Part shown: in pieces, positions 39,120 through 53,499 of the stretch
How the letters are laid out: each line of letters starts with the position of its first letter
How positions within the stretch are numbered: the first letter of the stretch is position 1
Origin: Osmia lignaria lignaria
Taxonomy: Eukaryota; Arthropoda; Insecta; Hymenoptera; Megachilidae
Assembly (NCBI RefSeq): GCF_051020975.1
Contig: NW_027478161.1
Span: 22,480,001 to 22,544,000, forward strand
DNA length: 64,000 nucleotides
Reading direction: 5' to 3'
The notes under the pieces: generated by a model
The model's input: only the letters and a program-made list of their open reading frames with translations
What the model was told of the DNA's origin: nothing
Databases searched by the model: none
Translations under genes and position numbers: made by a program

Positions 39120-42100
39120 GATATTTTTTGATCAGATGCGTAGTTCTCGAGATATATCAAGATATTTAACAGTTCCGAAGCCGCAACAACATAATAGAGA
39201 TACAGAAACACCGTGGCCCCTTTCTTTGAGATAACTCTGCACTATTGCGAGCTGCAAATGCCACTTCCAGCTTCGCTGTGCAGAAGAAGAACAACAAGAA
39301 GAAGAAATATCTCGAAATATGTCCGTTAGGCCCCTTCCCTTGAGATAAATCTGCAAATATCTCGGAAACGAAGCGAGCTATGGCAAAATGTTAAGAGACC
39401 TTTTTTGTAGAGAATTAAGTTTCCTACTTTTTATGTTGTATGATATTTTTTGATCAGATGCGTAGTTCTCGAGATATATCAAGATATTTAAAAGTTCCGA
39501 ATCCGCACCAACATAATAGAGATACAGAAACACCGTGGCCCCTTTCTTTGAGATAACTCTGCACTATTGCGAGCTGCAAATGCCACTTCCAGCTTCGCTG
39601 TGCAGAAGAAGAACAACAAGAAGAAGAAATATCTCGAAATATGTCCGTTAGGCCCCTTCCCTTGAGATAAATCTGCAAATATCTCGGAAACGAAGCGAGC
39701 TATGGCAAAATGTTAAGAGACCTTTTTTGTAGAGAATTAAGTTTCCTACTTTTTATGTTGTATGATATTTTTTGATCAGATGCGTAGTTCTCGAGATATA
39801 TCAAGATATTTAAAAGTTCCGAATCCGCACCAACATAATAGAGATACAGAAACACCGTGGCCCCTTTCTTTGAGATAACTCTGCACTATTGCGAGCTGCA
39901 AATGCCACTTCCAGCTTAGCTGTGCAGAAGAAGAACAACAAGAAGAAGAAATATCTCGAAATATGTCCGTTAGGCCCCTTCCCTTGAGATAAATCTGCAA
40001 ATATCTCGGAAATGAAGCGAGCTATGGCAAAATGTTAAGAGACCTTTTTTGTAGAGAATTAAGTTTCCTACTTTTTATGTTCTATGATATTTTTTGATCA
40101 GATGCGTAGTTCTCGAGATATATCAAGATATTTAACAGTTCCGAAGCCGCAACAACATAATAGAGATACAGAAACACCGTGGCCCCTTTCTTTGAGATAA
40201 CTCTGCACTATTGCGAGCTGCAAATGCCACTTCCAGCTTCGCTGTGCAGAAGAAGAACAACAAGAAGAAGAAATATCTCGAAATATGTCCGTTAGGCCCC
40301 TTCCCTTGAGATAAATCTGCAAATATCTCGGAAACGAAGCGAGCTATGGCAAAATGTTAAGAGACCTTTTTTGTAGAGAATTAAGTTTCCTACTTTTTAT
40401 GTTGTATGATATTTTTTGATCAGATGCGTAGTTCTCGAGATATATCAAGATATTTAAAAGTTCCGAATCCGCACCAACATAATAGAGATACAGAAACACC
40501 GTGGCCCCTTTCTTTGAGATAACTCTGCACTATTGCGAGCTGCAAATGCCACTTCCAGCTTAGCTGTGCAGAAGAAGAACAACAAGAAGAAGAAATATCT
40601 CGAAATATGTCCGTTAGGCCCCTTCCCTTGAGATAAATCTGCAAATATCTCGGAAATGAAGCGAGCTATGGCAAAATGTTAAGAGACCTTTTTTGTAGAG
40701 AATTAAGTTTCCTACTTTTTATGTTCTATGATATTTTTTGATCAGATGCGTAGTTCTCGAGATATATCAAGATATTTAACAGTTCCGAAGCCGCAACAAC
40801 ATAATAGAGATACAGAAACACCGTGGCCCCTTTCTTTGAGATAACTCTGCACTATTGCGAGCTGCAAATGCCACTTCCAGCTTCGCTGTGCAGAAGAAGA
40901 ACAACAAGAAGAAGAAATATCTCGAAATATGTCCGTTAGGCCCCTTCCCTTGAGATAAATCTGCAAATATCTCGGAAATGAAGCGAGCTATGGCAAAATG
41001 TTAAGAGACCTTTTTTGTAGAGAATTAAGTTTCCTACTTTTTATGTTCTATGATATTTTTTGATCAGATGCGTAGTTCTCGAGATATATCAAGATATTTA
41101 AAAGTTCCGAAGCCGCACCAACATAATAGAGATACAGAAACACCGTGGCCCCTTTCTTTGAGATAACTCTGCACTATTGCGAGCTGCAAATGCCACTTCC
41201 AGCTTCGCTGTGCAGAAGAAGAACAACAAGAAGAAGAAATATCTCGAAATATGTCCGTTAGGCCCCTTCCCTTGAGATAAATCTGCAAATATCTCGGAAA
41301 TGAAGCGAGCTATGGCAAAATGTTAAGAGACCTTTTTTGTAGAGAATTAAGTTTCCTACTTTTTACGTTCTATGATAGTTTTTGATCAGATGCGTAGTTC
41401 TCGAGATATATCAAGATATTTGAAAGTTCCGAAGCCGCACCAACATAATAGAGATACAGAAACACCGTGGCCCCCTTCTTTGAGATAACTCTGCACTATT
41501 GCGAGCTGCAAATGCCACTTCCAGCTTCGCTGTGCAGAAGAAGAACAACAAGAAGAAGAAATATCTCGAAATATGTCCGTTAGGCCCCTTCCCTTGAGAT
41601 AAATCTGCAAATATCTCGGAAATGAAGCGAGCTATGGCAAAATGTTAAGAGACCTTTTTTGTAGAGAATTAAGTTTCCTACTTTTTATGTTCTATGATAT
41701 TTTTTGATCAGATGCGTAGTTCTCGAGATATATCTAGATATTTAAAAGTTCCGAAGCCGCACCAACATAATAGAGATACAGAAACACCGTGGCCCCTTTA
41801 TATGAGATAACTCTGCACTATTGCGAGCTGTAAATGCCACTTCCAGCTTAGCTGTGCAGAAGAAGAACAACTAAGAAGAAGAAATATCTCGAAATATGTC
41901 CGTCAGGCCCCTTCCCTTGAGAGAAATCTGCAAATATCTCGGAAACGAAGCGAGCTATGGCAAAATGTTAAGAGACCTTTTTTGTAGAGAATTAAGTTTC
42001 CTACTTTTTATGTTGTATGATATTTTTTGATCAGATGCGTAGTTCTCGAGATATATCAAGATATTTAACAGTTCCGAAGCCGCAACAACATAATAGAGAT

Positions 42101-42900
42101 ACAGAAACACCGTGGCCCCTTTCTTTGAGATAACTCTGCACTATTGCGAGCTGCAAATGCCACTTCCAGCTTCGCTGTGCAGAAGAAGAACAACAAGAAG
42201 AAGAAATATCTCGAAATATGTCCGTTAGGCCCCTTCCCTTGAGATAAATCTGCAAATATCTCGGAAACGAAGCGAGCTATGGCAAAATGTTAAGAGACCT
42301 TTTTTGTAGAGAATTAAGTTTCCTACTTTTTATGTTGTATGATATTTTTTGATCAGATGCGTAGTTCTCGAGATATATCAAGATATTTAAAAGTTCCGAA
42401 TCCGCACCAACATAATAGAGATACAGAAACACCGTGGCCCCTTTCTTTGAGATAACTCTGCACTATTGCGAGCTGCAAATGCCACTTCCAGCTTAGCTGT
42501 GCAGAAGAAGAACAACAAGAAGAAGAAATATCTCGAAATATGTCCGTTAGGCCCCTTCCCTTGAGATAAATCTGCAAATATCTCGGAAATGAAGCGAGCT
42601 ATGGCAAAATGTTAAGAGACCTTTTTTGTAGAGAATTAAGTTTCCTACTTTTTATGTTCTATGATATTTTTTGATCAGATGCGTAGTTCTCGAGATATAT
42701 CAAGATATTTAACAGTTCCGAAGCCGCAACAACATAATAGAGATACAGAAACACCGTGGCCCCTTTCTTTGAGATAACTCTGCACTATTGCGAGCTGCAA
42801 ATGCCACTTCCAGCTTCGCTGTGCAGAAGAAGAACAACAAGAAGAAGAAATATCTCGAAATATGTCCGTTAGGCCCCTTCCCTTGAGATAAATCTGCAAA
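39120..42900 (-). repeat. B-lineage block with 'aacagttccgaagccgcaacaac' monomers
   Basis: Monomers alternate between two main types. One has 'ttaacagttcc' and 'gccgcaacaacat' together with 'cttcgctgtg'. The other has 'gttccgaatccgcacc' with 'cttagctgtg'. A run of six monomers from about 39776 resembles the run from about 44608 (offset 4832 bp). One 323-bp unit (extra T at 41872) lies inside. The marker types are absent from the first 37 kb. Confidence 0.65.
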
Positions 42901-45900
42901 TATCTCGGAAATGAAGCGAGCTATGGCAAAATGTTAAGAGACCTTTTTTGTAGAGAATTAAGTTTCCTACTTTTTACGTTCTATGATAGTTTTTGATCAG
43001 ATGCGTAGTTCTCGAGATATATCAAGATATTTGAAAGTTCCGAAGCCGCACCAACATAATAGAGATACAGAAACACCGTGGCCCCCTTCTTTGAGATAAC
43101 TCTGCACTATTGCGAGCTGCAAATGCCACTTCCAGCTTCGCTGTGCAGAAGAAGAACAACAAGAAGAAGAAATATCTCGAAATATGTCCGTTAGGCCCCT
43201 TCCCTTGAGATAAATCTGCAAATATCTCGGAAATGAAGCGAGCTATGGCAAAATGTTAAGAGACCTTTTTTGTAGAGAATTAAGTTTCCTACTTTTTATG
43301 TTCTATGATATTTTTTGATCAGATGCGTAGTTCTCGAGATATATCTAGATATTTAAAAGTTCCGAAGCCGCACCAACATAATAGAGATACAGAAACACCG
43401 TGGCCCCTTTATATGAGATAACTCTGCACTATTGCGAGCTGTAAATGCCACTTCCAGCTTAGCTGTGCAGAAGAAGAACAACTAAGAAGAAGAAATATCT
43501 CGAAATATGTCCGTCAGGCCCCTTCCCTTGAGAGAAATCTGCAAATATCTCGGAAACGAAGCGAGCTATGGCAAAATGTTAAGAGACCTTTTTTGTAGAG
43601 AATTAAGTTTCCTACTTTTTATGTTGTATGATATTTTTTGATCAGATGCGTAGTTCTCGAGATATATCAAGATATTTAAAAGTTCCGAATCCGCACCAAC
43701 ATAATAGAGATACAGAAACACCGTGGCCCCTTTCTTTGAGATAACTCTGCACTATTGCGAGCTGCAAATGCCACTTCCAGCTTAGCTGTGCAGAAGAAGA
43801 ACAACAAGAAGAAGAAATATCTCGAAATATGTCCGTTAGGCCCCTTCCCTTGAGATAAATCTGCAAATATCTCGGAAATGAAGCGAGCTATGGCAAAATG
43901 TTAAGAGACCTTTTTTGTAGAGAATTAAGTTTCCTACTTTTTATGTTCTATGATATTTTTTGATCAGATGCGTAGTTCTCGAGATATATCAAGATATTTA
44001 ACAGTTCCGAAGCCGCAACAACATAATAGAGATACAGAAACACCGTGGCCCCTTTCTTTGAGATAACTCTGCACTATTGCGAGCTGCAAATGCCACTTCC
44101 AGCTTCGCTGTGCAGAAGAAGAACAACAAGAAGAAGAAATATCTCGAAATATGTCCGTTAGGCCCCTTCCCTTGAGATAAATCTGCAAATATCTCGGAAA
44201 CGAAGCGAGCTATGGCAAAATGTTAAGAGACCTTTTTTGTAGAGAATTAAGTTTCCTGCTTTTTATGTTGTATGATATTTTCTGATCAGATGCGTAGTTC
44301 TCGAGATATATCAAGATATTTAAAAGTTCCGAATCCGCACCAACATAATAGAGATACAGAAACACCGTGGCCCCTTTCTTTGAGATAACTCTGCACTATT
44401 GCGAGCTGCAAATGCCACTTCCAGCTTAGCTGTGCAGAAGAAGAACAACAAGAAGAAGAAATATCTCGAAATATGTCCGTTAGGCCCCTTCCCTTGAGAT
44501 AAATCTGCAAATATCTCGGAAATGAAGCGAGCTATGGCAAAATGTTAAGAGACCTTTTTTGTAGAGAATTAAGTTTCCTACTTTTTATGTTGTATGATAT
44601 TTTTTGATCAGATGCGTAGTTCTCGAGATATATCAAGATATTTAAAAGTTCCGAATCCGCACCAACATAATAGAGATACAGAAACACCGTGGCCCCTTTC
44701 TTTGAGATAACTCTGCACTATTGCGAGCTGCAAATGCCACTTCCAGCTTAGCTGTGCAGAAGAAGAACAACAAGAAGAAGAAATATCTCGAAATATGTCC
44801 GTTAGGCCCCTTCCCTTGAGATAAATCTGCAAATATCTCGGAAATGAAGCGAGCTATGGCAAAATGTTAAGAGACCTTTTTTGTAGAGAATTAAGTTTCC
44901 TACTTTTTATGTTCTATGATATTTTTTGATCAGATGCGTAGTTCTCGAGATATATCAAGATATTTAACAGTTCCGAAGCCGCAACAACATAATAGAGATA
45001 CAGAAACACCGTGGCCCCTTTCTTTGAGATAACTCTGCACTATTGCGAGCTGCAAATGCCACTTCCAGCTTCGCTGTGCAGAAGAAGAACAACAAGAAGA
45101 AGAAATATCTCGAAATATGTCCGTTAGGCCCCTTCCCTTGAGATAAATCTGCAAATATCTCGGAAACGAAGCGAGCTATGGCAAAATGTTAAGAGACCTT
45201 TTTTGTAGAGAATTAAGTTTCCTACTTTTTATGTTGTATGATATTTTTTGATCAGATGCGTAGTTCTCGAGATATATCAAGATATTTAAAAGTTCCGAAT
45301 CCGCACCAACATAATAGAGATACAGAAACACCGTGGCCCCTTTCTTTGAGATAACTCTGCACTATTGCGAGCTGCAAATGCCACTTCCAGCTTAGCTGTG
45401 CAGAAGAAGAACAACAAGAAGAAGAAATATCTCGAAATATGTCCGTTAGGCCCCTTCCCTTGAGATAAATCTGCAAATATCTCGGAAATGAAGCGAGCTA
45501 TGGCAAAATGTTAAGAGACCTTTTTTGTAGAGAATTAAGTTTCCTACTTTTCATGTTCTATGATATTTTTTGATCAGATGCGTAGTTCTCGAGATATATC
45601 AAGATATTTAACAGTTCCGAAGCCGCAACAACATAATAGAGATACAGAAACACCGTGGCCCCTTTCTTTGAGATAACTCTGCACTATTGCGAGCTGCAAA
45701 TGCCACTTCCAGCTTCGCTGTGCAGAAGAAGAACAACAAGAAGAAGAAATATCTCGAAATATGTCCGTTAGGCCCCTTCCCTTGAGATAAATCTGCAAAT
45801 ATCTCGGAAATGAAGCGAGCTATGGCAAAATGTTAAGAGACCTTTTTTGTAGAGAATTAAGTTTCCTACTTTTTATGTTCTATGATAGTTTTTGATCAGA

Positions 45901-48900
45901 TGCGTAGTTCTCGAGATATATCAAGATATTTAAAAGTTCCGAAGCCGCACCAACATAATAGAGATACAGAAACACCGTGGCCCCTTTCTTTGAGATAACT
46001 CTGCACTATTGCGAGCTGCAAATGCCACTTCCAGCTTCGCTGTGCAGAAGAAGAACAACAAGAAGAAGAAATATCTCGAAATATGTCCGTTAGGCCCCTT
46101 CCCTTGAGATAAATCTGCAAATATCTCGGAAATGAAGCGAGCTATGGCAAAATGTTAAGAGACCTTTTTTGTAGAGAATTAAGTTTCCTACTTTTTACGT
46201 TCTATGATAGTTTTTGATCAGATGCGTAGTTCTCGAGATATATCAAGATATTTGAAAGTTCCGAAGCCGCACCAACATAATAGAGATACAGAAACACCGT
46301 GGCCCCCTTCTTTGAGATAACTCTGCACTATTGCGAGCTGCAAATGCCACTTCCAGCTTCGCTGTGCAGAAGAAGAACAACAAGAAGAAGAAATATCTCG
46401 AAATATGTCCGTTAGGCCCCTTCCCTTGAGATAAATCTGCAAATATCTCGGAAATGAAGCGAGCTATGGCAAAATGTTAAGAGACCTTTTTTGTAGAGAA
46501 TTAAGTTTCCTACTTTTTATGTTCTATGATATTTTTTGATCAGATGCGTAGTTCTCGAGATATATCTAGATATTTAAAAGTTCCGAAGCCGCACCAACAT
46601 AATAGAGATACAGAAACACCGTGGCCCCCTTCTTTGAGATAACTCTGCACTATTGCGAGCTGCAAATGCCACTTCCAGCTTAGCTGTGCAGAAGAAGAAC
46701 AACAAGAAGAAGAAATATCTCGGAATATGTCCGTTAGGCCCCTTCCCTTGAGATAAATCTGCAAATATCTCGGAAATGAAGCGAGCTATGGCAAAATGTT
46801 AAGGGACCTTTTTTGTAGAGAATTAAGTTTCCTACTTTTTATGTTCTATGATATTTTTTGATCAGATGCGTAGTTCTCGAGATATATCAAGATATTTGAA
46901 AGTTCCGAAGCCGCACCAACATAATAGAGATACAGAAACACCGTGGCCCCTTTCTATGAGATAACTCTGCACTATTGCGAGCTGTAAATGCCACTTCCAG
47001 CTTAGCTGTGCAGAAGAAGAACAACTAAGAAGAAGAAATATCTCGAAATATGTCCGTCAGGCCCCTTCCCTTGAGATATATCTGCAAATATCTCGGAAAC
47101 GAAGCGAGCTATGGCAAAATGTTAAGAGACCTTTTTTGTAGAGAATTAAGTTTCCTACCTTTTATGTTCTATGATATTTTTTGATCAGATGCGTAGTTCT
47201 CGAGATATATCAAGATATTTAAAAGTTCCGAAGCCGCACCAACATAATAGAGATACAGAAACACCGTGGCCCCTTTCTTTGAGATAACTCTGCACTATTG
47301 CGAGCTGCAAATGCCACTTCCAGCTTAGCTGTGCAGAAGAAGAACAACAAGAAGAAGAAATATCTCGAAATATGTCCGTCAGGCCCCTTCCCTTGAGATA
47401 AATCTGCACATATCTCGGAAACGAAGCGAGCTATGGCAAAATGTTAAGAGACCTTTTTTGTAGAGAATTAAGTTTCCTACTTTTTATGTTCTATGATATT
47501 TTTTGATCAGATGCGTAGTTCTCGAGATATATCAAGATATTTAAAAGTTCCGAAGCCGCACCAACATAATAGAGATACAGAAACACCGTGGCCCCCTTCT
47601 TTGAGATAACTCTGCACTATTGCGAGCTGCAAATGCCACTTCCAGCTTAGCTGTGCAGAAGAAGAACAACAAGAAGAAGAAATATCTCGAAATATGTCCG
47701 TTAGGCCCCTTCCCTTGAGATAAATCTGCAAATATCTCGGAAATGAAGCGAGCTATGGCAAAATGTTAAGGGACCTTTTTTGTAGAGAATTAAGTTTCCT
47801 ACTCTTTATGTTCTATGATATTTTTTGTTCAGATGCGTAGTTCTCGAGATATATCAAGATATTTGAAAGTTCCGAAGCCGCACCGACATAATAGAGATAC
47901 AGAAACACCGTGGCCCCTTTCTATGAGATAACTCTGCACTATTGCGAGCTGTAAATGCCACTTCCAGCTTAGCTGTGCAGAAGAAGAACAACAAGAAGAA
48001 GAAATATCTCGAAATATGTCCGTTAGGCCCCTTCCCTTGAGATAAATCTGCAAATATCTCGGAAATGAAGCGAGCTATGGCAAAATGTTAAGAGACCTTT
48101 TTTGTAGAGAATTAAGTTTCCTACTTTTTATGTTCTATGATATTTTTTGATCAGATGCGTAGTTCTCGAGATATATCAAGATATTTAAAAGTTCCGAAGC
48201 CGCACCAACATAATAGAGATACAGAAACACCGTGGCCCCTTTCTTTGAGATAACTCTGCACTATTGCGAGCTGCAAATGCCACTTCCAGCTTCGCTGTGC
48301 AGAAGAAGAACAACAAGAAGAAGAAATATCTCGAAATATGTCCGTTAGGCCCCTTCCCTTGAGATAAATCTGCAAATATCTCGGAAATGAAGCGAGCTAT
48401 GGCAAAATGTTAAGAGACCTTTTTTGTAGAGAATTAAGTTTCCTACTTTTTACGTTCTATGATAGTTTTTGATCAGATGCGTAGTTCTCGAGATATATCA
48501 AGATATTTGAAAGTTCCGAAGCCGCACCAACATAATAGAGATACAGAAACACCGTGGCCCCCTTCTTTGAGATAACTCTGCACTATTGCGAGCTGCAAAT
48601 GCCACTTCCAGCTTCGCTGTGCAGAAGAAGAACAACAAGAAGAAGAAATATCTCGAAATATGTCCGTTAGGCCCCTTCCCTTGAGATAAATCTGCAAATA
48701 TCTCGGAAATGAAGCGAGCTATGGCAAAATGTTAAGAGACCTTTTTTGTAGAGAATTAAGTTTCCTACTTTTTATGTTCTATGATATTTTTTGATCAGAT
48801 GCGTAGTTCTCGAGATATATCTAGATATTTAAAAGTTCCGAAGCCGCACCAACATAATAGAGATACAGAAACACCGTGGCCCCTTTATATGAGATAACTC

Positions 48901-51900
48901 TGCACTATTGCGAGCTGTAAATGCCACTTCCAGCTTAGCTGTGCAGAAGAAGAACAACTAAGAAGAAGAAATATCTCGAAATATGTCCGTCAGGCCCCTT
49001 CCCTTGAGAGAAATCTGCAAATATCTCGGAAACGAAGCGAGCTATGGCAAAATGTTAAGAGACCTTTTTTGTAGAGAATTAAGTTTCCTACTTTTTATGT
49101 TGTATGATATTTTTTGATCAGATGCGTAGTTCTCGAGATATATCAAGATATTTAAAAGTTCCGAATCCGCACCAACATAATAGAGATACAGAAACACCGT
49201 GGCCCCTTTCTTTGAGATAACTCTGCACTATTGCGAGCTGCAAATGCCACTTCCAGCTTAGCTGTGCAGAAGAAGAACAACAAGAAGAAGAAATATCTCG
49301 AAATATGTCCGTTAGGCCCCTTCCCTTGAGATAAATCTGCAAATATCTCGGAAATGAAGCGAGCTATGGCAAAATGTTAAGAGACCTTTTTTGTAGAGAA
49401 TTAAGTTTCCTACTTTTTATGTTCTATGATATTTTTTGATCAGATGCGTAGTTCTCGAGATATATCAAGATATTTAACAGTTCCGAAGCCGCAACAACAT
49501 AATAGAGATACAGAAACACCGTGGCCCCTTTCTTTGAGATAACTCTGCACTATTGCGAGCTGCAAATGCCACTTCCAGCTTCGCTGTGCAGAAGAAGAAC
49601 AACAAGAAGAAGAAATATCTCGAAATATGTCCGTTAGGCCCCTTCCCTTGAGATAAATCTGCAAATATCTCGGAAACGAAGCGAGCTATGGCAAAATGTT
49701 AAGAGACCTTTTTTGTAGAGAATTAAGTTTCCTGCTTTTTATGTTGTATGATATTTTTTGATCAGATGCGTAGTTCTCGAGATATATCAAGATATTTAAA
49801 AGTTCCGAATCCGCACCAACATAATAGAGATACAGAAACACCGTGGCCCCTTTCTTTGAGATAACTCTGCACTATTGCGAGCTGCAAATGCCACTTCCAG
49901 CTTAGCTGTGCAGAAGAAGAACAACAAGAAGAAGAAATATCTCGAAATATGTCCGTTAGGCCCCTTCCCTTGAGATAAATCTGCAAATATCTCGGAAATG
50001 AAGCGAGCTATGGCAAAATGTTAAGAGACCTTTTTTGTAGAGAATTAAGTTTCCTACTTTTTATGTTGTATGATATTTTTTGATCAGATGCGTAGTTCTC
50101 GAGATATATCAAGATATTTAAAAGTTCCGAATCCGCACCAACATAATAGAGATACAGAAACACCGTGGCCCCTTTCTTTGAGATAACTCTGCACTATTGC
50201 GAGCTGCAAATGCCACTTCCAGCTTAGCTGTGCAGAAGAAGAACAACAAGAAGAAGAAATATCTCGAAATATGTCCGTTAGGCCCCTTCCCTTGAGATAA
50301 ATCTGCAAATATCTCGGAAATGAAGCGAGCTATGGCAAAATGTTAAGAGACCTTTTTTGTAGAGAATCAAGTTTCCTACTTTTTATGTTCTATGATATTT
50401 TTTGATCAGATGCGTAGTTCTCGAGATATATCAAGATATTTAACAGTTCCGAAGCCGCAACAACATAATAGAGATACAGAAACACCGTGGCCCCTTTCTT
50501 TGAGATAACTCTGCACTATTGCGAGCTGCAAATGCCACTTCCAGCTTCGCTGTGCAGAAGAAGAACAACAAGAAGAAGAAATATCTCGAAATATGTCCGT
50601 TAGGCCCCTTCCCTTGAGATAAATCTGCAAATATCTCGGAAACGAAGCGAGCTATGGCAAAATGTTAAGAGACCTTTTTTGTAGAGAATTAAGTTTCCTA
50701 CTTTTTATGTTGTATGATATTTTTTGATCAGATGCGTAGTTCTCGAGATATATCAAGATATTTGAAAGTTCCGAATCCGCACCAACATAATAGAGATACA
50801 GAAACACCGTGGCCCCTTTCTTTGAGATAACTCTGCACTATTGCGAGCTGCAAATGCCACTTCCAGCTTAGCTGTGCAGAAGAAGAACAACAAGAAGAAG
50901 AAATATCTCGAAATATGTCCGTTAGGCCCCTTCCCTTGAGATAAATCTGCAAATATCTCGGAAATGAAGCGAGCTATGGCAAAATGTTAAGAGACCTTTT
51001 TTGTAGAGAATTAAGTTTCCTACTTTTCATGTTCTATGATATTTTTTGATCAGATGCGTAGTTCTCGAGATATATCAAGATATTTAACAGTTCCGAAGCC
51101 GCAACAACATAATAGAGATACAGAAACACCGTGGCCCCTTTCTTTGAGATAACTCTGCACTATTGCGAGCTGCAAATGCCACTTCCAGCTTCGCTGTGCA
51201 GAAGAAGAACAACAAGAAGAAGAAATATCTCGAAATATGTCCGTTAGGCCCCTTCCCTTGAGATAAATCTGCAAATATCTCGGAAATGAAGCGAGCTATG
51301 GCAAAATGTTAAGAGACCTTTTTTGTAGAGAATTAAGTTTCCTACTTTTTATGTTCTATGATAGTTTTTGATCAGATGCGTAGTTCTCGAGATATATCAA
51401 GATATTTAAAAGTTCCGAAGCCGCACCAACATAATAGAGATACAGAAACACCGTGGCCCCTTTCTTTGAGATAACTCTGCACTATTGCGAGCTGCAAATG
51501 CCACTTCCAGCTTCGCTGTGCAGAAGAAGAACAACAAGAAGAAGAAATATCTCGAAATATGTCCGTTAGGCCCCTTCCCTTGAGATAAATCTGCAAATAT
51601 CTCGGAAATGAAGCGAGCTATGGCAAAATGTTAAGAGACCTTTTTTGTAGAGAATTAAGTTTCCTACTTTTTACGTTCTATGATAGTTTTTGATCAGATG
51701 CGTAGTTCTCGAGATATATCAAGATATTTGAAAGTTCCGAAGCCGCACCAACATAATAGAGATACAGAAACACCGTGGCCCCCTTCTTTGAGATAACTCT
51801 GCACTATTGCGAGCTGCAAATGCCACTTCCAGCTTCGCTGTGCAGAAGAAGAACAACAAGAAGAAGAAATATCTCGAAATATGTCCGTTAGGCCCCTTCC

Positions 51901-53499
51901 CTTGAGATAAATCTGCAAATATCTCGGAAATGAAGCGAGCTATGGCAAAATGTTAAGAGACCTTTTTTGTAGAGAATTAAGTTTCCTACTTTTTATGTTC
52001 TATGATATTTTTTGATCAGATGCGTAGTTCTCGAGATATATCTAGATATTTAAAAGTTCCGAAGCCGCACCAACATAATAGAGATACAGAAACACCGTGG
52101 CCCCCTTCTTTGAGATAACTCTGCACTATTGCGAGCTGCAAATGCCACTTCCAGCTTAGCTGTGCAGAAGAAGAACAACAAGAAGAAGAAATATCTCGGA
52201 ATATGTCCGTTAGGCCCCTTCCCTTGAGATAAATCTGCAAATATCTCGGAAATGAAGCGAGCTATGGCAAAATGTTAAGGGACCTTTTTTGTAGAGAATT
52301 AAGTTTCCTACTTTTTATGTTCTATGATATTTTTTGATCAGATGCGTAGTTCTCGAGATATATCAAGATATTTGAAAGTTCCGAAGCCGCACCAACATAA
52401 TAGAGATACAGAAACACCGTGGCCCCTTTCTATGAGATAACTCTGCACTATTGCGAGCTGTAAATGCCACTTCCAGCTTAGCTGTGCAGAAGAAGAACAA
52501 CTAAGAAGAAGAAATATCTCGAAATATGTCCGTCAGGCCCCTTCCCTTGAGATATATCTGCAAATATTTCGGAAACGAAGCGAGCTATGGCAAAATGTTA
52601 AGAGACCTTTTTTGTAGAGAATTAAGTTTCCTACCTTTTATGTTCTATGATATTTTTTGATCAGATGCGTAGTTCTCGAGATATATCAAGATATTTAAAA
52701 GTTCCGAAGCCGCACCAACATAATAGAGATACAGAAACACCGTGGCCCCTTTCTTTGAGATAACTCTGCACTATTGCGAGCTGCAAATGCCACTTCCAGC
52801 TTAGCTGTGCAGAAGAAGAACAACAAGAAGAAGAAATATCTCGAAATATGTCCGTCAGGCCCCTTCCCTTGAGATAAATCTGCACATATCTCGGAAACGA
52901 AGCGAGCTATGGCAAAATGTTAAGAGACCTTTTTTGTAGAGAATTAAGTTTCCTACTTTTTATGTTCTATGATATTTTTTGATCAGATGCGTAGTTCTCG
53001 AGATATATCAAGATATTTAAAAGTTCCGAAGCCGCACCAACATAATAGAGATACAGAAACACCGTGGCCCCCTTCTTTGAGATAACTCTGCACTATTGCG
53101 AGCTGCAAATGCCACTTCCAGCTTAGCTGTGCAGAAGAAGAACAACAAGAAGAAGAAATATCTCGAAATATGTCCGTTAGGCCCCTTCCCTTGAGATAAA
53201 TCTGCAAATATCTCGGAAATGAAGCGAGCTATGGCAAAATGTTAAGGGACCTTTTTTGTAGAGAATTAAGTTTCCTACTCTTTATGTTCTATGATATTTT
53301 TTGTTCAGATGCGTAGTTCTCGAGATATATCAAGATATTTGAAAGTTCCGAAGCCGCACCGACATAATAGAGATACAGAAACACCGTGGCCCCTTTCTAT
53401 GAGATAACTCTGCACTATTGCGAGCTGTAAATGCCACTTCCAGCTTAGCTGTGCAGAAGAAGAACAACAAGAAGAAGAAATATCTCGAAATATGTCCGT
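42730..53499 (-). repeat. Seventeen-monomer (5476-bp) tandem duplication
   Basis: Bases 42730-48023 recur as 48206-53499 at an offset of 5476 bp, which equals 17 x 322 plus two, because each copy contains two 323-bp monomers (extra T at 43483 and 47026, and at 48959 and 52502). Limits are the first mismatches at 42729/48205 and 48024/53500. On reading I found only about four differences in 5294 bp: 'ttttctgatc' at about 44282, 'agaatcaag' at about 50367, 'tttgaaagttccgaat' at about 50764, and 'aaatatttcgg' at about 52568. This is the youngest large event in the window. It could be either a real duplication or, less likely, an assembly duplication. Confidence 0.85.
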
